A stretch of 64,000 nucleotides of DNA. It comes from Nonlabens agnitus (GTDB taxonomy: Bacteria > Bacteroidota > Bacteroidia > Flavobacteriales > Flavobacteriaceae). Shown here one piece after another: positions 42,517 to 50,644 of the stretch. Position 1 is the stretch's first letter, and the number at the start of each line of letters is the position of its first letter. The translations under genes and the position numbers were made by a program. Location of the stretch: contig NZ_MQUC01000003.1 of the NCBI RefSeq assembly GCF_002994045.1, positions 2,704,501 to 2,768,500 on the forward strand, read 5' to 3'. The notes under the pieces were generated by a model. That model had not been told where the DNA came from. It was given only the letters and a program-made list of their open reading frames with translations, and made no database searches.

Positions 42517-43625
42517 GATTCTGGAAGATTAGTATTGTACAAATTGGATGCGGTTTCAAAACCAGAATGGGTCATTGACCATTGGTTTCCCTTGATTTCT
42601 ATCCAGTGTTTTTGCTCCAGTTGGGACAAGGTGTTTTTAGTAAAGCCTTGGAAATTGTTCAGGATTTTAATGGCGTGTGGTCTGGAAATATCATCGTGCT
42701 TGCGTACGATGGTATACATGAAATAGAGTGTTTTTTGCAGTTCAAGTTCGCGGCGGTTGCGCAACAGACGCAATTGTTTAAAAAGAATCCCACGACCTGG
42801 CGAGAAGATGAATGAAACTGCCACAAAAACAGCGGCCACCAAAACTATAACCGGACCCGTAGAAAGATTAGGCTGACTCGCGCTTATGGCCGTTCCAAAC
42901 ACTCCTGAAAACATACCGAAAATCGCCGCCAGCAAGAGCATAACGCTTAAACTGTTGGTCCACTGTCGCGCCGCTGCCGCTGGCGCCAGCAACATCGCGC
43001 TCATCAACACCACACCAACGGTTTGCAAACCGATAACAATCGCCAGCACGATAAAGAAACTGATCAGACCATCGATAAACTTTGTGTTGAAGCCTAAAGT
43101 CATGGCATAGTTCTTATCAAATAATAGCAATTTGAATTCCTTCCAAAACAGTAACATCACAATCAAGCTGATACTCGTAACTGCCGACATAAGCATCACA
43201 TCACTTTCTACTAAAGTTGCTGCTTGTCCAAACAAATATTTATCCAGTCCAGCTTGATTGGCATTGGGTTGCTTTTGAATATAGGTCAACAATAACATTC
43301 CAAAACCGAAGAACAAACTCAAAATCAGACCTAGAGCTGTGTCGGTTTTTAAATGAGTTTTTGTGGTGATCCCACGAATCCACCAAGTACCTACCAATCC
43401 ACTCACTAGAGCACCTAACAAGAGCACATTTGAGTCCTTGGCACCTGTAATTAAAAAGGCAATAGCGATACCAGGCAAAGCGGCATGAGAGATGGCATCA
43501 CCTAATAGACTTTGCTTGCGCAACACAGCGAAACTACCCAGCATACCACAAATAGCGCCCAGCACAGCTGTTCCCAGTGTGATGGTACGTAGTGTATAGT
43601 CCGTGAAGTATTGTGTGATGTCCAC
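42513..43625 (-). CDS. Metal ABC permease with C-terminal winged-helix extension (proximal)
   Basis: A 370-residue ABC-3 permease with the segments LLGDAISHAALPGIAIAFL and VVLMSAMLLAPAAAARQW, preceding a soluble C-terminal part of about 90 residues (ISRPHAIKILNNFQG, LSQLEQKHWIEIKGNQWSMT), also helix-turn-helix-like. Together with the distal permease it would form the heterodimeric membrane channel. It follows the ATPase gene after a 163-bp gap containing two palindromic repeats and overlaps the distal permease by 4 bp. Confidence 0.9.
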   Translation of the reverse strand: MDITQYFTDYTLRTITLGTAVLGAICGMLGSFAVLRKQSLLGDAISHAALPGIAIAFLITGAKDSNVLLLGALVSGLVGTWWIRGITTKTHLKTDTALGLILSLFFGFGMLLLTYIQKQPNANQAGLDKYLFGQAATLVESDVMLMSAVTSISLIVMLLFWKEFKLLLFDKNYAMTLGFNTKFIDGLISFFIVLAIVIGLQTVGVVLMSAMLLAPAAAARQWTNSLSVMLLLAAIFGMFSGVFGTAISASQPNLSTGPVIVLVAAVFVAVSFIFSPGRGILFKQLRLLRNRRELELQKTLYFMYTIVRKHDDISRPHAIKILNNFQGFTKNTLSQLEQKHWIEIKGNQWSMTHSGFETASNLYNTNLPES

Positions 43626-43663
43626 TCTGTTTTTTTAATCTTTAAGTTTTACCCTTTTTCTCT

Positions 43664-43690
43664 GTCATGCTGAATTCATTTCAGCATCTA
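43664..43690. repeat. TGTCATGCTGAA-type hairpin repeat
   Basis: ATGCTGAA / TTTCAGCAT arms around TTCA. The text resembles another dispersed intergenic repeat recalled from Flavobacteriia. It lies beside the expanded palindrome at 43717. Confidence 0.5.
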
Positions 43691-43716
43691 CGTGCTCAAT
43701 TAGATAGTTGTATTCT

Positions 43717-43752
43717 CGCTTTCGCGCCTGCCTGTCGGCAGACAGGAAAGCG
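43717..43752. repeat. Expanded palindrome (36 bp), reverse orientation
   Basis: The reverse complement of the usual expanded form (CGCTTTCGCGCCTGCC…GGAAAGCG), in the gap between the ATPase and proximal permease genes. Confidence 0.95.
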
Positions 43753-43788
43753 AAATTATTTTAATACAAGGCCTGCCAACTTTAATCT

Positions 43789-44526
43789 TTATTGCTGTAC
43801 GGCCACTTTGTAATTGATACCGTATGTTTTTGTCAAATTATCATCATTGAAAATATCCTTGACAGGTCCGGTCGCGATGTGCTTCACGTTGAGGAATGTT
43901 ACCCAATCAAAATATTCGGGAACGGTCTGCAAATCATGATGCACCACAATGACGGTTTTTCCAGCCTTGCGCAACTCCTTCAAAATGTTGATGATGGCAA
44001 TCTCTGTCGTGGCATCCACACCTTGAAAGGGCTCGTCCATAAAATAGATGGCGGCATTTTGAACCAAAGCTCTTGCCAAGAAAATGCGTTGTTGCTGCCC
44101 ACCAGAAAGCTGACTTATTTGCCTGCTTTTGAATGCTAGCATACCTACTTTTTCTAATGCTTCCAGGGATTGTTTCTTTTCTTTGGCACCAGGTCGCTTG
44201 ATCCAGCCTAGCGAGCCGTAGGTCCCCATCATAACCACATCCAGTGCCGTGGTAGGGAAATCCCAATCCACGCTACCTTTTTGAGGTACATAAGCGACTT
44301 TATCGCGTTGTTTTACATAGGGTTTTCCATAAATAGCGACAGATCCCGCAATGGGATCGATGATGCCTAATATGGACTTGATTAGAGTAGACTTACCAGC
44401 GCCATTAGGTCCTACAATAGCCATCAACACACCTTCTGGAATGGAAAGGTCGATGTCCCAAAGCACTGGTTTGTAATTGTAGGCGACGGTTAGATCGTCT
44501 ACCGCAACTGCGATTTTATCTTCCAT
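43789..44526 (-). CDS. Metal ABC transporter ATPase
   Basis: A 245-residue ATPase subunit of a Mn/Zn/Fe ABC importer: Walker [11 protein letters not shown]-loop in VAYVPQKG, signature LSGGQQQR, Walker [13 protein letters not shown] and H-loop VVHHDL. The motif [16 protein letters not shown] is typical of MntB/TroB-like ATPases. It shares one base with the substrate-binding gene upstream, so translation is coupled. It drives the two permeases encoded downstream. Confidence 0.96.
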   Translation of the reverse strand: MEDKIAVAVDDLTVAYNYKPVLWDIDLSIPEGVLMAIVGPNGAGKSTLIKSILGIIDPIAGSVAIYGKPYVKQRDKVAYVPQKGSVDWDFPTTALDVVMMGTYGSLGWIKRPGAKEKKQSLEALEKVGMLAFKSRQISQLSGGQQQRIFLARALVQNAAIYFMDEPFQGVDATTEIAIINILKELRKAGKTVIVVHHDLQTVPEYFDWVTFLNVKHIATGPVKDIFNDDNLTKTYGINYKVAVQQ

Positions 44527-45434
44527 TACTTTAAGGCGTTAACTATGGTTTCTACATTGTGTTTGTACATTCCCACATATGTACCTTCTGCGGTTCCTGC
44601 GCTGCCTAGCGCATCGCTGTACAATTCACCGCCTATGCTTACCTCATGGTTTTGGGCTTTTACAGCGGCTTGCAAGGCCTCAACCGTACGTCGTGGCACG
44701 CTACTTTCTATAAAAACGGCTTTTACTTTATTATCGATGATGAATTGAGTGATGCGCTGTACATCCTGCACACCAGCTTCTGTTGCGGTTGAGATGCCTT
44801 GCAGTCCCACGACCTCAAAGTCAAACGACCTCCCGAAATAATTAAAGGCATCATGTGCAGTAACTAAAATGCGTTTGTCTTGAGGTAACTCATTGATTTT
44901 GGCGGTAAGCTCTGTTTTTAATTGCTGGATTTTTTCAAGATAGGCATCACGGTTAGCGGCATAATAATCGGCGTTTTCTGGATCTGCTTTTGATAGCTGC
45001 TGGCTAACATATGCGGTCATCGTAGTCCAATAATCCACATCAAACCAAATATGTGGATCGTAATTGCTGGCAAAATACTCGCTGCCTATCAAAGTCTTTT
45101 TGTCCAGCGCATCGCTTATGGCGATCGTATTCTTTCCCTGTGAAGCCATTTGCTCAAAAACCTCTACCAGCTTTCCTTCCAGGTGCAGGCCGCTGTAAAA
45201 AATGATGTCTGCATTAAATAGTTTGGAAACATCGCCTTCGCTCGCCTTGTACAAGTGTGGATCCACGCCACTACCCATCAATCCTTGTACGTTTACTTTA
45301 TCACCACCTATGTTTTCTACCATATCAGTAATCATGGTGGTGGTGGTGACAATTAGCAATTTATCGTTGCTGTCACTTTGGTTGCCACAGGAAATGAGCA
45401 GTAAAGCTAATAGGATGTAAACAATGTTTTTCAT
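44526..45434 (-). CDS. Metal-binding lipoprotein of the ABC importer
   Basis: A 302-residue cluster A-I solute-binding lipoprotein (lipobox LLISC, Cys16). Ligands are His60 in [12 protein letters not shown], His in YDPHIWFD, the His/Glu pair in [12 protein letters not shown] and a late Asp in GELYSDALG. There is no long His-rich loop, which favours Mn or Fe over Zn, though this is only an indication. It is the first gene of the transporter run, followed by ATPase and permeases. Confidence 0.94.
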   Translation of the reverse strand: MKNIVYILLALLLISCGNQSDSNDKLLIVTTTTMITDMVENIGGDKVNVQGLMGSGVDPHLYKASEGDVSKLFNADIIFYSGLHLEGKLVEVFEQMASQGKNTIAISDALDKKTLIGSEYFASNYDPHIWFDVDYWTTMTAYVSQQLSKADPENADYYAANRDAYLEKIQQLKTELTAKINELPQDKRILVTAHDAFNYFGRSFDFEVVGLQGISTATEAGVQDVQRITQFIIDNKVKAVFIESSVPRRTVEALQAAVKAQNHEVSIGGELYSDALGSAGTAEGTYVGMYKHNVETIVNALK

Positions 45435-45459
45435 AGGTAATGTGGTTGTTGGGTGAGTT

Positions 45460-45474
45460 CGCTTTCGCGAAAGC
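45460..45474. repeat. Palindrome copy before the metal-binding lipoprotein
   Basis: CGCTTTCGCGAAAGC followed by T (15 of 16), 25 bp upstream of the ATG at 45434 on the minus strand. Confidence 0.9.
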
Positions 45475-45508
45475 TAATTTATGAGCCGCCGCGGTCCCTA
45501 TATAATGT

Positions 45509-46300
45509 TTATAAGTTTCTAATGCGGTAGCTTAAGCCAGCGCTTAATAAAAGATTTTGGCCGTTTGTAAATCCAGATCCAAAAGTGACATCAAATTGCA
45601 AATCATCGTTTGCGAGATAGGTAAAGCCTGCATCCCAAAGGTGATTAGCGCTACTGTTTTCAGGGAAATCACCGTATATTTCTATATAGGAACCGATCTT
45701 GTCAGTAAGACTGTAACCGTAGGCAATGGTGTATAAATAACTCAACTCTGGATTGTTGGGACCAACACTGGCACCTAGATTATATGCAAGTCCAGACCTG
45801 TTTGATAACGTATGGTTAAAGGCAAACCTGAAGTCCATTCCGGTCGTTTCAGGCTGATAATCGCTGCTAGCGGTCAATGGTAAGTATAAATGCCCCAAAA
45901 TAGCAATTTGTGGCATCCAGCCATTTTCTGGCGCGATACCAATTTTTGCTCCTAAAAGTAATGGCGAGGTGCCACTTAGATCGCCTTCCAGCTCTCGACC
46001 GTCAATTTCAAACTGAGTACGGCGCGTATCAAGTCCTAATCGTAATTCGAGATTATTGAGCAGCCCGTATCGTAACAAGGTTGTGTTGAATGTAGTTTCT
46101 TTAATGTCAACGCCGTTTTCTTCACTATCTATATAAAATCCGCCTGTTTCAATTTGAAGATAACCACGGCGCACAAGACTAGGTGATTCTGTCGCGTCTG
46201 GTCTGTCAGTTATAAGTGCGCCATCCACGTCATCTGTCGTCTGCGCAAAGACCGCAGGGTTTATAGTAAGAGTAATTAGAAATAATAGTTTTTTCATCAT
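45509..46300 (-). CDS. Outer-membrane transporter-like barrel (phenol MetA-type)
   Basis: A 263-residue exported protein (MMKKLLFLITLTINPAVFAQ; the ATG one codon later is an equal choice). It then carries ITDRPDATESPSLV, the hallmark start of the MetA-pathway-of-phenol-degradation barrel family in Bacteroidota, and a long series of amphipathic strands ending AGLSYRIRNL. Despite the name, most members are uncharacterised porin-like proteins. Its start overlaps the stop of the DtxR-family gene by 4 bp, so it belongs to the metal-uptake operon and may pass metal ions across the outer membrane. Confidence 0.8.
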   Translation of the reverse strand: MMKKLLFLITLTINPAVFAQTTDDVDGALITDRPDATESPSLVRRGYLQIETGGFYIDSEENGVDIKETTFNTTLLRYGLLNNLELRLGLDTRRTQFEIDGRELEGDLSGTSPLLLGAKIGIAPENGWMPQIAILGHLYLPLTASSDYQPETTGMDFRFAFNHTLSNRSGLAYNLGASVGPNNPELSYLYTIAYGYSLTDKIGSYIEIYGDFPENSSANHLWDAGFTYLANDDLQFDVTFGSGFTNGQNLLLSAGLSYRIRNL

Positions 46301-46950
46301 GTTGTTTTTAAATAGATATTGCTGGCGATACTTTCTGAAATGTGGAGCGTCTTATGGTCGGTTTTGATAAGAAACGACCCATCAAATTCCTCACGCTCCA
46401 AAACCTCTACCTTACTACCTAGCTCTATCTGGTGTTTGTCCAGATACTTTAGAAACTTGCGAGAGGTGTCCACAACACCAGTGATAACGCCATGATCGCC
46501 CTTCACAAGTTTGGACAAAGGAACTTGCTGCACCTCTTCATAATTCCCATCACGGTCTGGAATAGGGTCACCATGTGGATCTTTTCTGGGAAAGCCTAAA
46601 TGTTTGTCCAACTCATCAATGAGTTTGCGGGACTGTATATGCTCCAGCTGTTCTGCCACATCATGAACCTCGTCCCAGTTAAAACCTAGTTTTTGTACCA
46701 GAAACACTTCCCACAACCGGTGCTTGCGCACGATCTGGTTAGCGTGATCCATTCCTAATTTTGTGAGCCTGGAACCTTTGTAAGGAATGTATTCGGCAAG
46801 ATTTTTATCTGCTAGTCTTTTGAGCATGTCGGTAACAGATGAGGCTTTGGTATTCATCTGTCCCGCAATTTCATTAGTAGATACCAGCTCATCGCCCTGC
46901 TGCAGGTGATTAATGGCTTTGATATAGTTCTCTTCTGATACTGAGTGCAT
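46297..46950 (-). CDS. DtxR/MntR-family metal-dependent repressor
   Basis: A 217-residue repressor from ATG 46950; upstream codons to 47019 cross the operator and are not used. The N-terminal winged helix is SVSEENYIKAINHLQ…STNEIAGQMNTKASSVTDML, followed by the dimerisation/metal domain with RKHRLWEVFLVQKLGFNW and VAEQLEHIQSRKLIDELDKHLGFP, and a C-terminal SH3-like FeoA domain (LSKLVKGDHGVITGV). The three-domain form matches IdeR/MntR-like proteins of Bacteroidota. It starts the metal-uptake operon and a 24-bp palindrome lies 39 bp upstream. Confidence 0.95.
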   Translation of the reverse strand: MHSVSEENYIKAINHLQQGDELVSTNEIAGQMNTKASSVTDMLKRLADKNLAEYIPYKGSRLTKLGMDHANQIVRKHRLWEVFLVQKLGFNWDEVHDVAEQLEHIQSRKLIDELDKHLGFPRKDPHGDPIPDRDGNYEEVQQVPLSKLVKGDHGVITGVVDTSRKFLKYLDKHQIELGSKVEVLEREEFDGSFLIKTDHKTLHISESIASNIYLKTT

Positions 46951-46988
46951 GCGGTAAAGGTAAATTATTAATTTGAACGGTAAAAACA

Positions 46989-47012
46989 TATTTTTAGTCT
47001 TGTCTAAAAATA
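46989..47012. promoter_or_regulatory. Candidate DtxR/MntR operator (24-bp palindrome)
   Basis: Perfect 9-bp arms TATTTTTAG / CTAAAAATA separated by TCTTGT, 39-62 bp upstream of the repressor ATG, where it would overlap the promoter. Position and symmetry suit autoregulation by the encoded repressor. No second copy is found before the transporter genes. Confidence 0.6.
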
Positions 47013-47024
47013 GTAGCAAATAAA

Positions 47025-47051
47025 AACCTTAATCGATTAATGATTAAGGTT
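47025..47051 (-). terminator. Terminator after the DnaJ/TerB gene
   Basis: Arms AACCTTAATC / GATTAAGGTT around 7 nt; the minus strand continues TTTTATTT. It separates the gene from the dtxR operator. Confidence 0.85.
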
Positions 47052-47072
47052 GAAGTGATTAGCTATTAAGAT

Positions 47073-47780
47073 TTACACCATTCCGCGTTCTTTCTGGATG
47101 GTCTCATAAGCTTCCTGCACCTTGCGGAATTTCTCCTCGGCGCCTTTTTTGTAAGCCTCGTCCATATCGATAAGTTTATCTGGATGGTATTTTTTGGCCA
47201 TGGTACGGTAAGCTTTTTTCACCTCATGATCGGGCACAGATTTGTCGATCTCAAGGATTTTGTAGGCGTTGTCCTGATCCTTGACAAACATGGCCTTGAT
47301 GGAGATAAAATCACGCTGCGTTAATCTCAAATAACCGGCAATTTGCTGTAGCATGTTCACTTCTGGAGAGCTTACATGGCCATCTGCTTGCGCAATACCA
47401 AATAGAAAATGCAGAATCTGCAACCTGGACTCATATCGGGTCCTGGCGTTGAGGTATTGACAAACCCTAGCAGGATTGATTTCCCTTTTTTTGACAACCT
47501 CATTGAATACCTTGAAAATCGCATTAGCGCGATCTTTACCATAGCTGCTTACAAAATACTGTTGTACGTACTGCATCTCGTTTTGCGTGACCTTGCCATC
47601 AGCCTTCATGACGATGGAGGAAAGTGTCAATAAGTGCAGCTCAAAATCCTCTGGACTTACTGTGGTAGAGCGCTGCTGGAAAGGTGCTCCAGTACGCTGG
47701 GTTGTAGTGGAACTATTTACAAATAGCGAGTACAACCATCGCAGTACCAAGAAAAGAAAAATATAACCGAAAAAGCTCAT
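47073..47780 (-). CDS. DnaJ/TerB-domain membrane protein (DjlA-like)
   Basis: A 235-residue protein with an N-terminal membrane helix (FFGYIFLFLVLRWLYSLFV), a TerB-type helical domain at about 45-160 (LTLSSIVMKADGKVTQNEM, FGIAQADGHVSSPEV), and a C-terminal J-domain (NAYKILEIDKSVPDHEVKKA, HPD in KKYHPDKL). This is the DjlA layout: a membrane-bound DnaK co-chaperone. It has a full promoter (TTG-N20-TATTTTTG) and its own terminator. Confidence 0.93.
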   Translation of the reverse strand: MSFFGYIFLFLVLRWLYSLFVNSSTTTQRTGAPFQQRSTTVSPEDFELHLLTLSSIVMKADGKVTQNEMQYVQQYFVSSYGKDRANAIFKVFNEVVKKREINPARVCQYLNARTRYESRLQILHFLFGIAQADGHVSSPEVNMLQQIAGYLRLTQRDFISIKAMFVKDQDNAYKILEIDKSVPDHEVKKAYRTMAKKYHPDKLIDMDEAYKKGAEEKFRKVQEAYETIQKERGMV

Positions 47781-47796
47781 GGATACAATTAGCCCG

Positions 47797-47827
47797 CAAA
47801 AATAAGGAATACACTAACGGCTTTCAA
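47797..47827 (-). promoter_or_regulatory. Full Bacteroidota promoter of the DnaJ/TerB gene
   Basis: On the minus strand, TTG (47827-47825), a 20-bp spacer, then TATTTTTG (47804-47797); 16 bp remain to the ATG. Confidence 0.65.
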
Positions 47828-47844
47828 CGCTTTGTAAAATGTTC

Positions 47845-48528
47845 TTATTCCTCAACTTGATAACTCTCCTTAAGCACATAAATATCCTCAATGAGTGCTT
47901 TGATATCTTCTTCATCAGTGCCGTCATAGGAACGACCACGCAGGCGACCTTCTTTATCCACTAGCAAGAAATTCTCTGTATGTATCATGGCGTTCTCGCC
48001 GCCATATTTGTTCTTTTTTGCAGCTAGGTAGGATTTTCTTGCCAGATCATAGATCTGTTTGCGATCGCCTGTGACCAGATTCCACTTGGCATCGATCACA
48101 CCTTTGCGATCTGCGTATTCTCTTAAGACCTGGACGCTATCAATCTCTGGAGTGACACTGTGCGAGAGTAACAAGACCTCTGGATCATTTTTAAATTCTT
48201 CCTGTAGCATCGTCATATTTTTGGTCATCACGGGACAAATACTGGGACATGTGGTAAAGAAGAAATCGGCTACGTAGATTTTGTTTTGATAATCTGCCTG
48301 GGTAATCGTGTCTCCATTTTGATTGATCAATTTAAACGGAGCAATTTTGTGGTATTTCTTGACAAAAAGCATGCTGTCGTCCACTAATGAAGGATCAAAC
48401 TGGTCTGGTTGTAGCACGGCAAGCTGGCGATCTGGAGTAAGCGCATATTGAAATGCCGCCAAAATCCCACCACAAAGCACCACCATAAACAGGATGCGCC
48501 ACTTATTATGTATCAAAAATTCTTTCAT
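47845..48528 (-). CDS. SCO1/SenC-family copper/redox protein
   Basis: A 227-residue membrane-anchored thioredoxin-fold protein with N-terminal helix (WRILFMVVLCGGILAAFQYAL), the metal/redox motif FFFTTCPSICPVMT (CX3C) and the distal His in AMIHTENFLLVD. SCO proteins bring copper to cytochrome c oxidase CuA. It is a single gene with a -7 element close to its start; no oxidase genes are in the window. Confidence 0.95.
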   Translation of the reverse strand: MKEFLIHNKWRILFMVVLCGGILAAFQYALTPDRQLAVLQPDQFDPSLVDDSMLFVKKYHKIAPFKLINQNGDTITQADYQNKIYVADFFFTTCPSICPVMTKNMTMLQEEFKNDPEVLLLSHSVTPEIDSVQVLREYADRKGVIDAKWNLVTGDRKQIYDLARKSYLAAKKNKYGGENAMIHTENFLLVDKEGRLRGRSYDGTDEEDIKALIEDIYVLKESYQVEE

Positions 48529-48543
48529 CGTTTAGCTTAAATA

Positions 48544-48551
48544 CAAAATTA
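48544..48551 (-). promoter_or_regulatory. -7 element TAATTTTG of the SCO gene
   Basis: Minus-strand TAnnTTTG match 15 bp before the ATG. Confidence 0.5.
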
Positions 48552-48648
48552 CGACCTTATTGTAAGTTTAGTGGTGTGTATAAGGCTTTCCTAACATAAT
48601 TATGGCTCCTATTGAGGCCGGAACTAGTAGGGTAGATGATGGGAATTT

Positions 48649-48664
48649 CGCTTTCGCGAAAGCG
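48649..48664. repeat. 16-bp palindrome between the SCO gene and rseP
   Basis: Exact copy in the 284-bp divergent region, upstream of the rseP promoter. Confidence 0.95.
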
Positions 48665-48756
48665 AACTAACCACAATCAAACTTTTAAAAAAAATCACCT
48701 GTGTGGCAGGAAGATCAACAGCGGCATGGATGATGTTATCTGTTAGTTTTGAGATT

Positions 48757-48789
48757 TTTGCTTTTACAAAGCCGAATCCCTTATTTTTG
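48757..48789 (+). promoter_or_regulatory. Full Bacteroidota promoter of rseP
   Basis: TTTG (48757-48760), 21-bp spacer, TATTTTTG (48782-48789); 23 bp remain to the ATG. Confidence 0.7.
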
Positions 48790-48812
48790 CCGCTTGAAAA
48801 CCGATTAGACAC

Positions 48813-50153
48813 ATGCATCCCACGATTGTATTGATTATTAACTTCTTGATGAGTCTTTCCCTACTCATCGTTCTTCACGAATTAGGTCATTTTATACCAG
48901 CCCGACTTTTTAAAATCAAAGTCGAGAAATTCTACTTGTTTTTTGACATCAAATTTTCCCTTTTTAAGAAAAAGATAGGCGAGACCGTTTATGGAATAGG
49001 ATGGTTGCCACTAGGTGGTTATGTCAAGATCGCTGGAATGATCGACGAGAGCATGGACAAGGAGCAAATGGCGCTACCACCGCAACCATGGGAATTTAGA
49101 TCCAAGCCGGCGTGGCAGCGATTGATCGTGATGCTGGGTGGTGTGATCGTTAACGTGCTCGTAGGATTTATCATTTATGCCGGGATCATGTATTCCCAGG
49201 GAACACAGGTAGCTCATGGTGATGATTTTAAGTACGGTTTTGGGTATTCAAAAACACTGGAAGAAGTAGGTTTCATGCAAGGAGACCAACCTATGCTCAT
49301 CAATGGTGACACGCTTGAAAATGCATTGGACCTCAATAAAATGCTTGTTTTTAGAGATGTAGAGACTGTTACTGTTTTAAGAAATGGCGCACCTGTAGAG
49401 ATCAACATTCCTGAAGACATAGGCGACCGAATGTTTGAGGATGGTATTATGGGAAGACCAGAATTTAGATATCCGTTTGCTATAGATTCTATTGCTCCTG
49501 GTAGACTAGCTGATTCCTTAGGATTAAAAAAAGGAAATGAGATCATTGCTTTAGCAGGTTCTCCTATAGAATTTCAGACCGATGTTACCTATGCCATGAA
49601 TAATATTGTAAAACCAGGTCAACCGTTTATTCTCTCTATTCTATCTGACGGTAGTCAAAGAGATATTGAATTAACGCTCACCAAAGCTGAAATGGCCAAT
49701 GGGTTTGGTATAACAATGCGGTCTACAGATGATGATTTTGCTAGATTCACACGTCGTGATTACAGCATAGGTGAAAGTCTGGTTGCGGGTGTTTCCCGTG
49801 GTTACTGGACCATGCATGACTATATCGCACAGTTCAAATATGTATTTACTAAAAAAGGTGCTGGACAATTGGGTGGCTTTGGAACCATTGCCAAATTATA
49901 TCCAGATACCTTCAATTGGATTGAATTTTGGGGTACCACAGCTTTGATTTCGTTCATTCTAGCGGTAATGAATATCTTGCCTATTCCTGCGCTGGATGGT
50001 GGTCACGTGATGTTTTTGCTGTATGAAATAGTCACGGGACGCAAGCCTGGAGATAAGTTTATGGAGCGCGCACAGATCATTGGGATCTTGATTTTATTAG
50101 TCTTGATGCTATATGCAAACGGGAACGACGTTTACAAATGGTTGTTTGGATAA
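48813..50153 (+). CDS. rseP: RseP-type site-2 protease
   Basis: A 446-residue zinc protease in the inner membrane that cuts anti-sigma factors and leftover signal peptides within the membrane. Active-site His22, Glu23 and His26 lie in VLHELGHFIPARL on the first helix; the second metal motif is ILPIPALDGGHVMF near the C-terminus. The region in between contains one PDZ domain and part of another (FAIDSIAPGRLADSLGLKKGNEIIALA). It has a full promoter and is followed by the tRNA-Asn gene. Confidence 0.95.
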   Translation: MHPTIVLIINFLMSLSLLIVLHELGHFIPARLFKIKVEKFYLFFDIKFSLFKKKIGETVYGIGWLPLGGYVKIAGMIDESMDKEQMALPPQPWEFRSKPAWQRLIVMLGGVIVNVLVGFIIYAGIMYSQGTQVAHGDDFKYGFGYSKTLEEVGFMQGDQPMLINGDTLENALDLNKMLVFRDVETVTVLRNGAPVEINIPEDIGDRMFEDGIMGRPEFRYPFAIDSIAPGRLADSLGLKKGNEIIALAGSPIEFQTDVTYAMNNIVKPGQPFILSILSDGSQRDIELTLTKAEMANGFGITMRSTDDDFARFTRRDYSIGESLVAGVSRGYWTMHDYIAQFKYVFTKKGAGQLGGFGTIAKLYPDTFNWIEFWGTTALISFILAVMNILPIPALDGGHVMFLLYEIVTGRKPGDKFMERAQIIGILILLVLMLYANGNDVYKWLFG

Positions 50154-50183
50154 AAATCAACCTTTTATTTTTATTGAAAAATA

Positions 50184-50214
50184 TTGGCGTAAAATCCAAA
50201 ACCTATTATATTTG
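50184..50214 (+). promoter_or_regulatory. Full Bacteroidota promoter of tRNA-Asn
   Basis: TTG (50184-50186), a 20-bp spacer, then TATATTTG (50207-50214), 41 bp before the tRNA. Confidence 0.75.
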
Positions 50215-50255
50215 CATCCGCTTAAGCAAATAGCTTGAGCATGTGTATATCACAT

Positions 50256-50329
50256 TCCTCTTTAGCTCAGTTGGTTAGAGCATCTGACTGTTAATCAGAG
50301 GGTCCTTGGTTCGAGCCCAAGAAGAGGAG
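50256..50329 (+). tRNA. tRNA-Asn (anticodon GTT)
   Basis: Folds as a 74-nt cloverleaf: acceptor stem TCCTCTT / AAGAGGA, D-arm with GCTCAGTTGGTTAGAGC, anticodon arm TCTGACTGTTAATCAGA with loop CTGTTAA, T-arm with GGTTCGAGCC, discriminator G. The CCA end is not encoded. It has its own promoter and terminator and stands alone between rseP and the RicT-like gene. Confidence 0.98.
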
Positions 50330-50336
50330 CAAAACA

Positions 50337-50364
50337 AACCAGTCTGAAAAGGCTGGTTTTTTTG
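50337..50364 (+). terminator. Terminator after tRNA-Asn
   Basis: Arms AACCAGTC / GGCTGGTT around TGAAAA, followed by a run of Ts. Confidence 0.88.
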
Positions 50365-50644
50365 TGCAACATATTGGGCAATAAGCCTCTGCCGCATATG
50401 GTACGGTAAGCCTATTGTCTGTCCCGATGGTTATCGGGAAAAAAGAACAAAAACCTAATCAGCAATGGTTGGGATTTTTGTTGGGGCTGAACTAGAAAGT
50501 TGATGATGGTAACGGTTTAAAGTGATCTCAATTTTTGAAAACTGCGGCTTCAATACCATTTTCAGATTCCCTATATTTACGATTAGTGCAAAAACTTTCA
50601 ATCCATTACTCAAGTAATTGGATTTCAATATATAACATAGGAGA
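50365..50644. other. Non-coding gap between tRNA-Asn and the RicT-like gene
   Basis: A 280-bp stretch without a convincing frame. It holds one hairpin (50422-50439) and a -7-like TATATTTA at 50572 that may serve the RicT-like gene. Nothing else is recognised. Confidence 0.5.
50422..50439. repeat. TCCCGAT…ATCGGGA hairpin
   Basis: Perfect 7-bp arms around GGTT. Hairpins of this CCCGAT-type recur between genes in many Bacteroidota; one copy here. Confidence 0.5.

Noticed and set aside
45509..46300. Phenol degradation role
   Set aside because: The protein only shares the barrel family name; no phenol-degrading genes are nearby and the operon is about metal uptake.
48624..48818. 64-codon minus-strand frame upstream of rseP
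   Set aside because: It crosses the rseP promoter and the palindrome (SSLSRKRN) and has no protein-like character beyond that.
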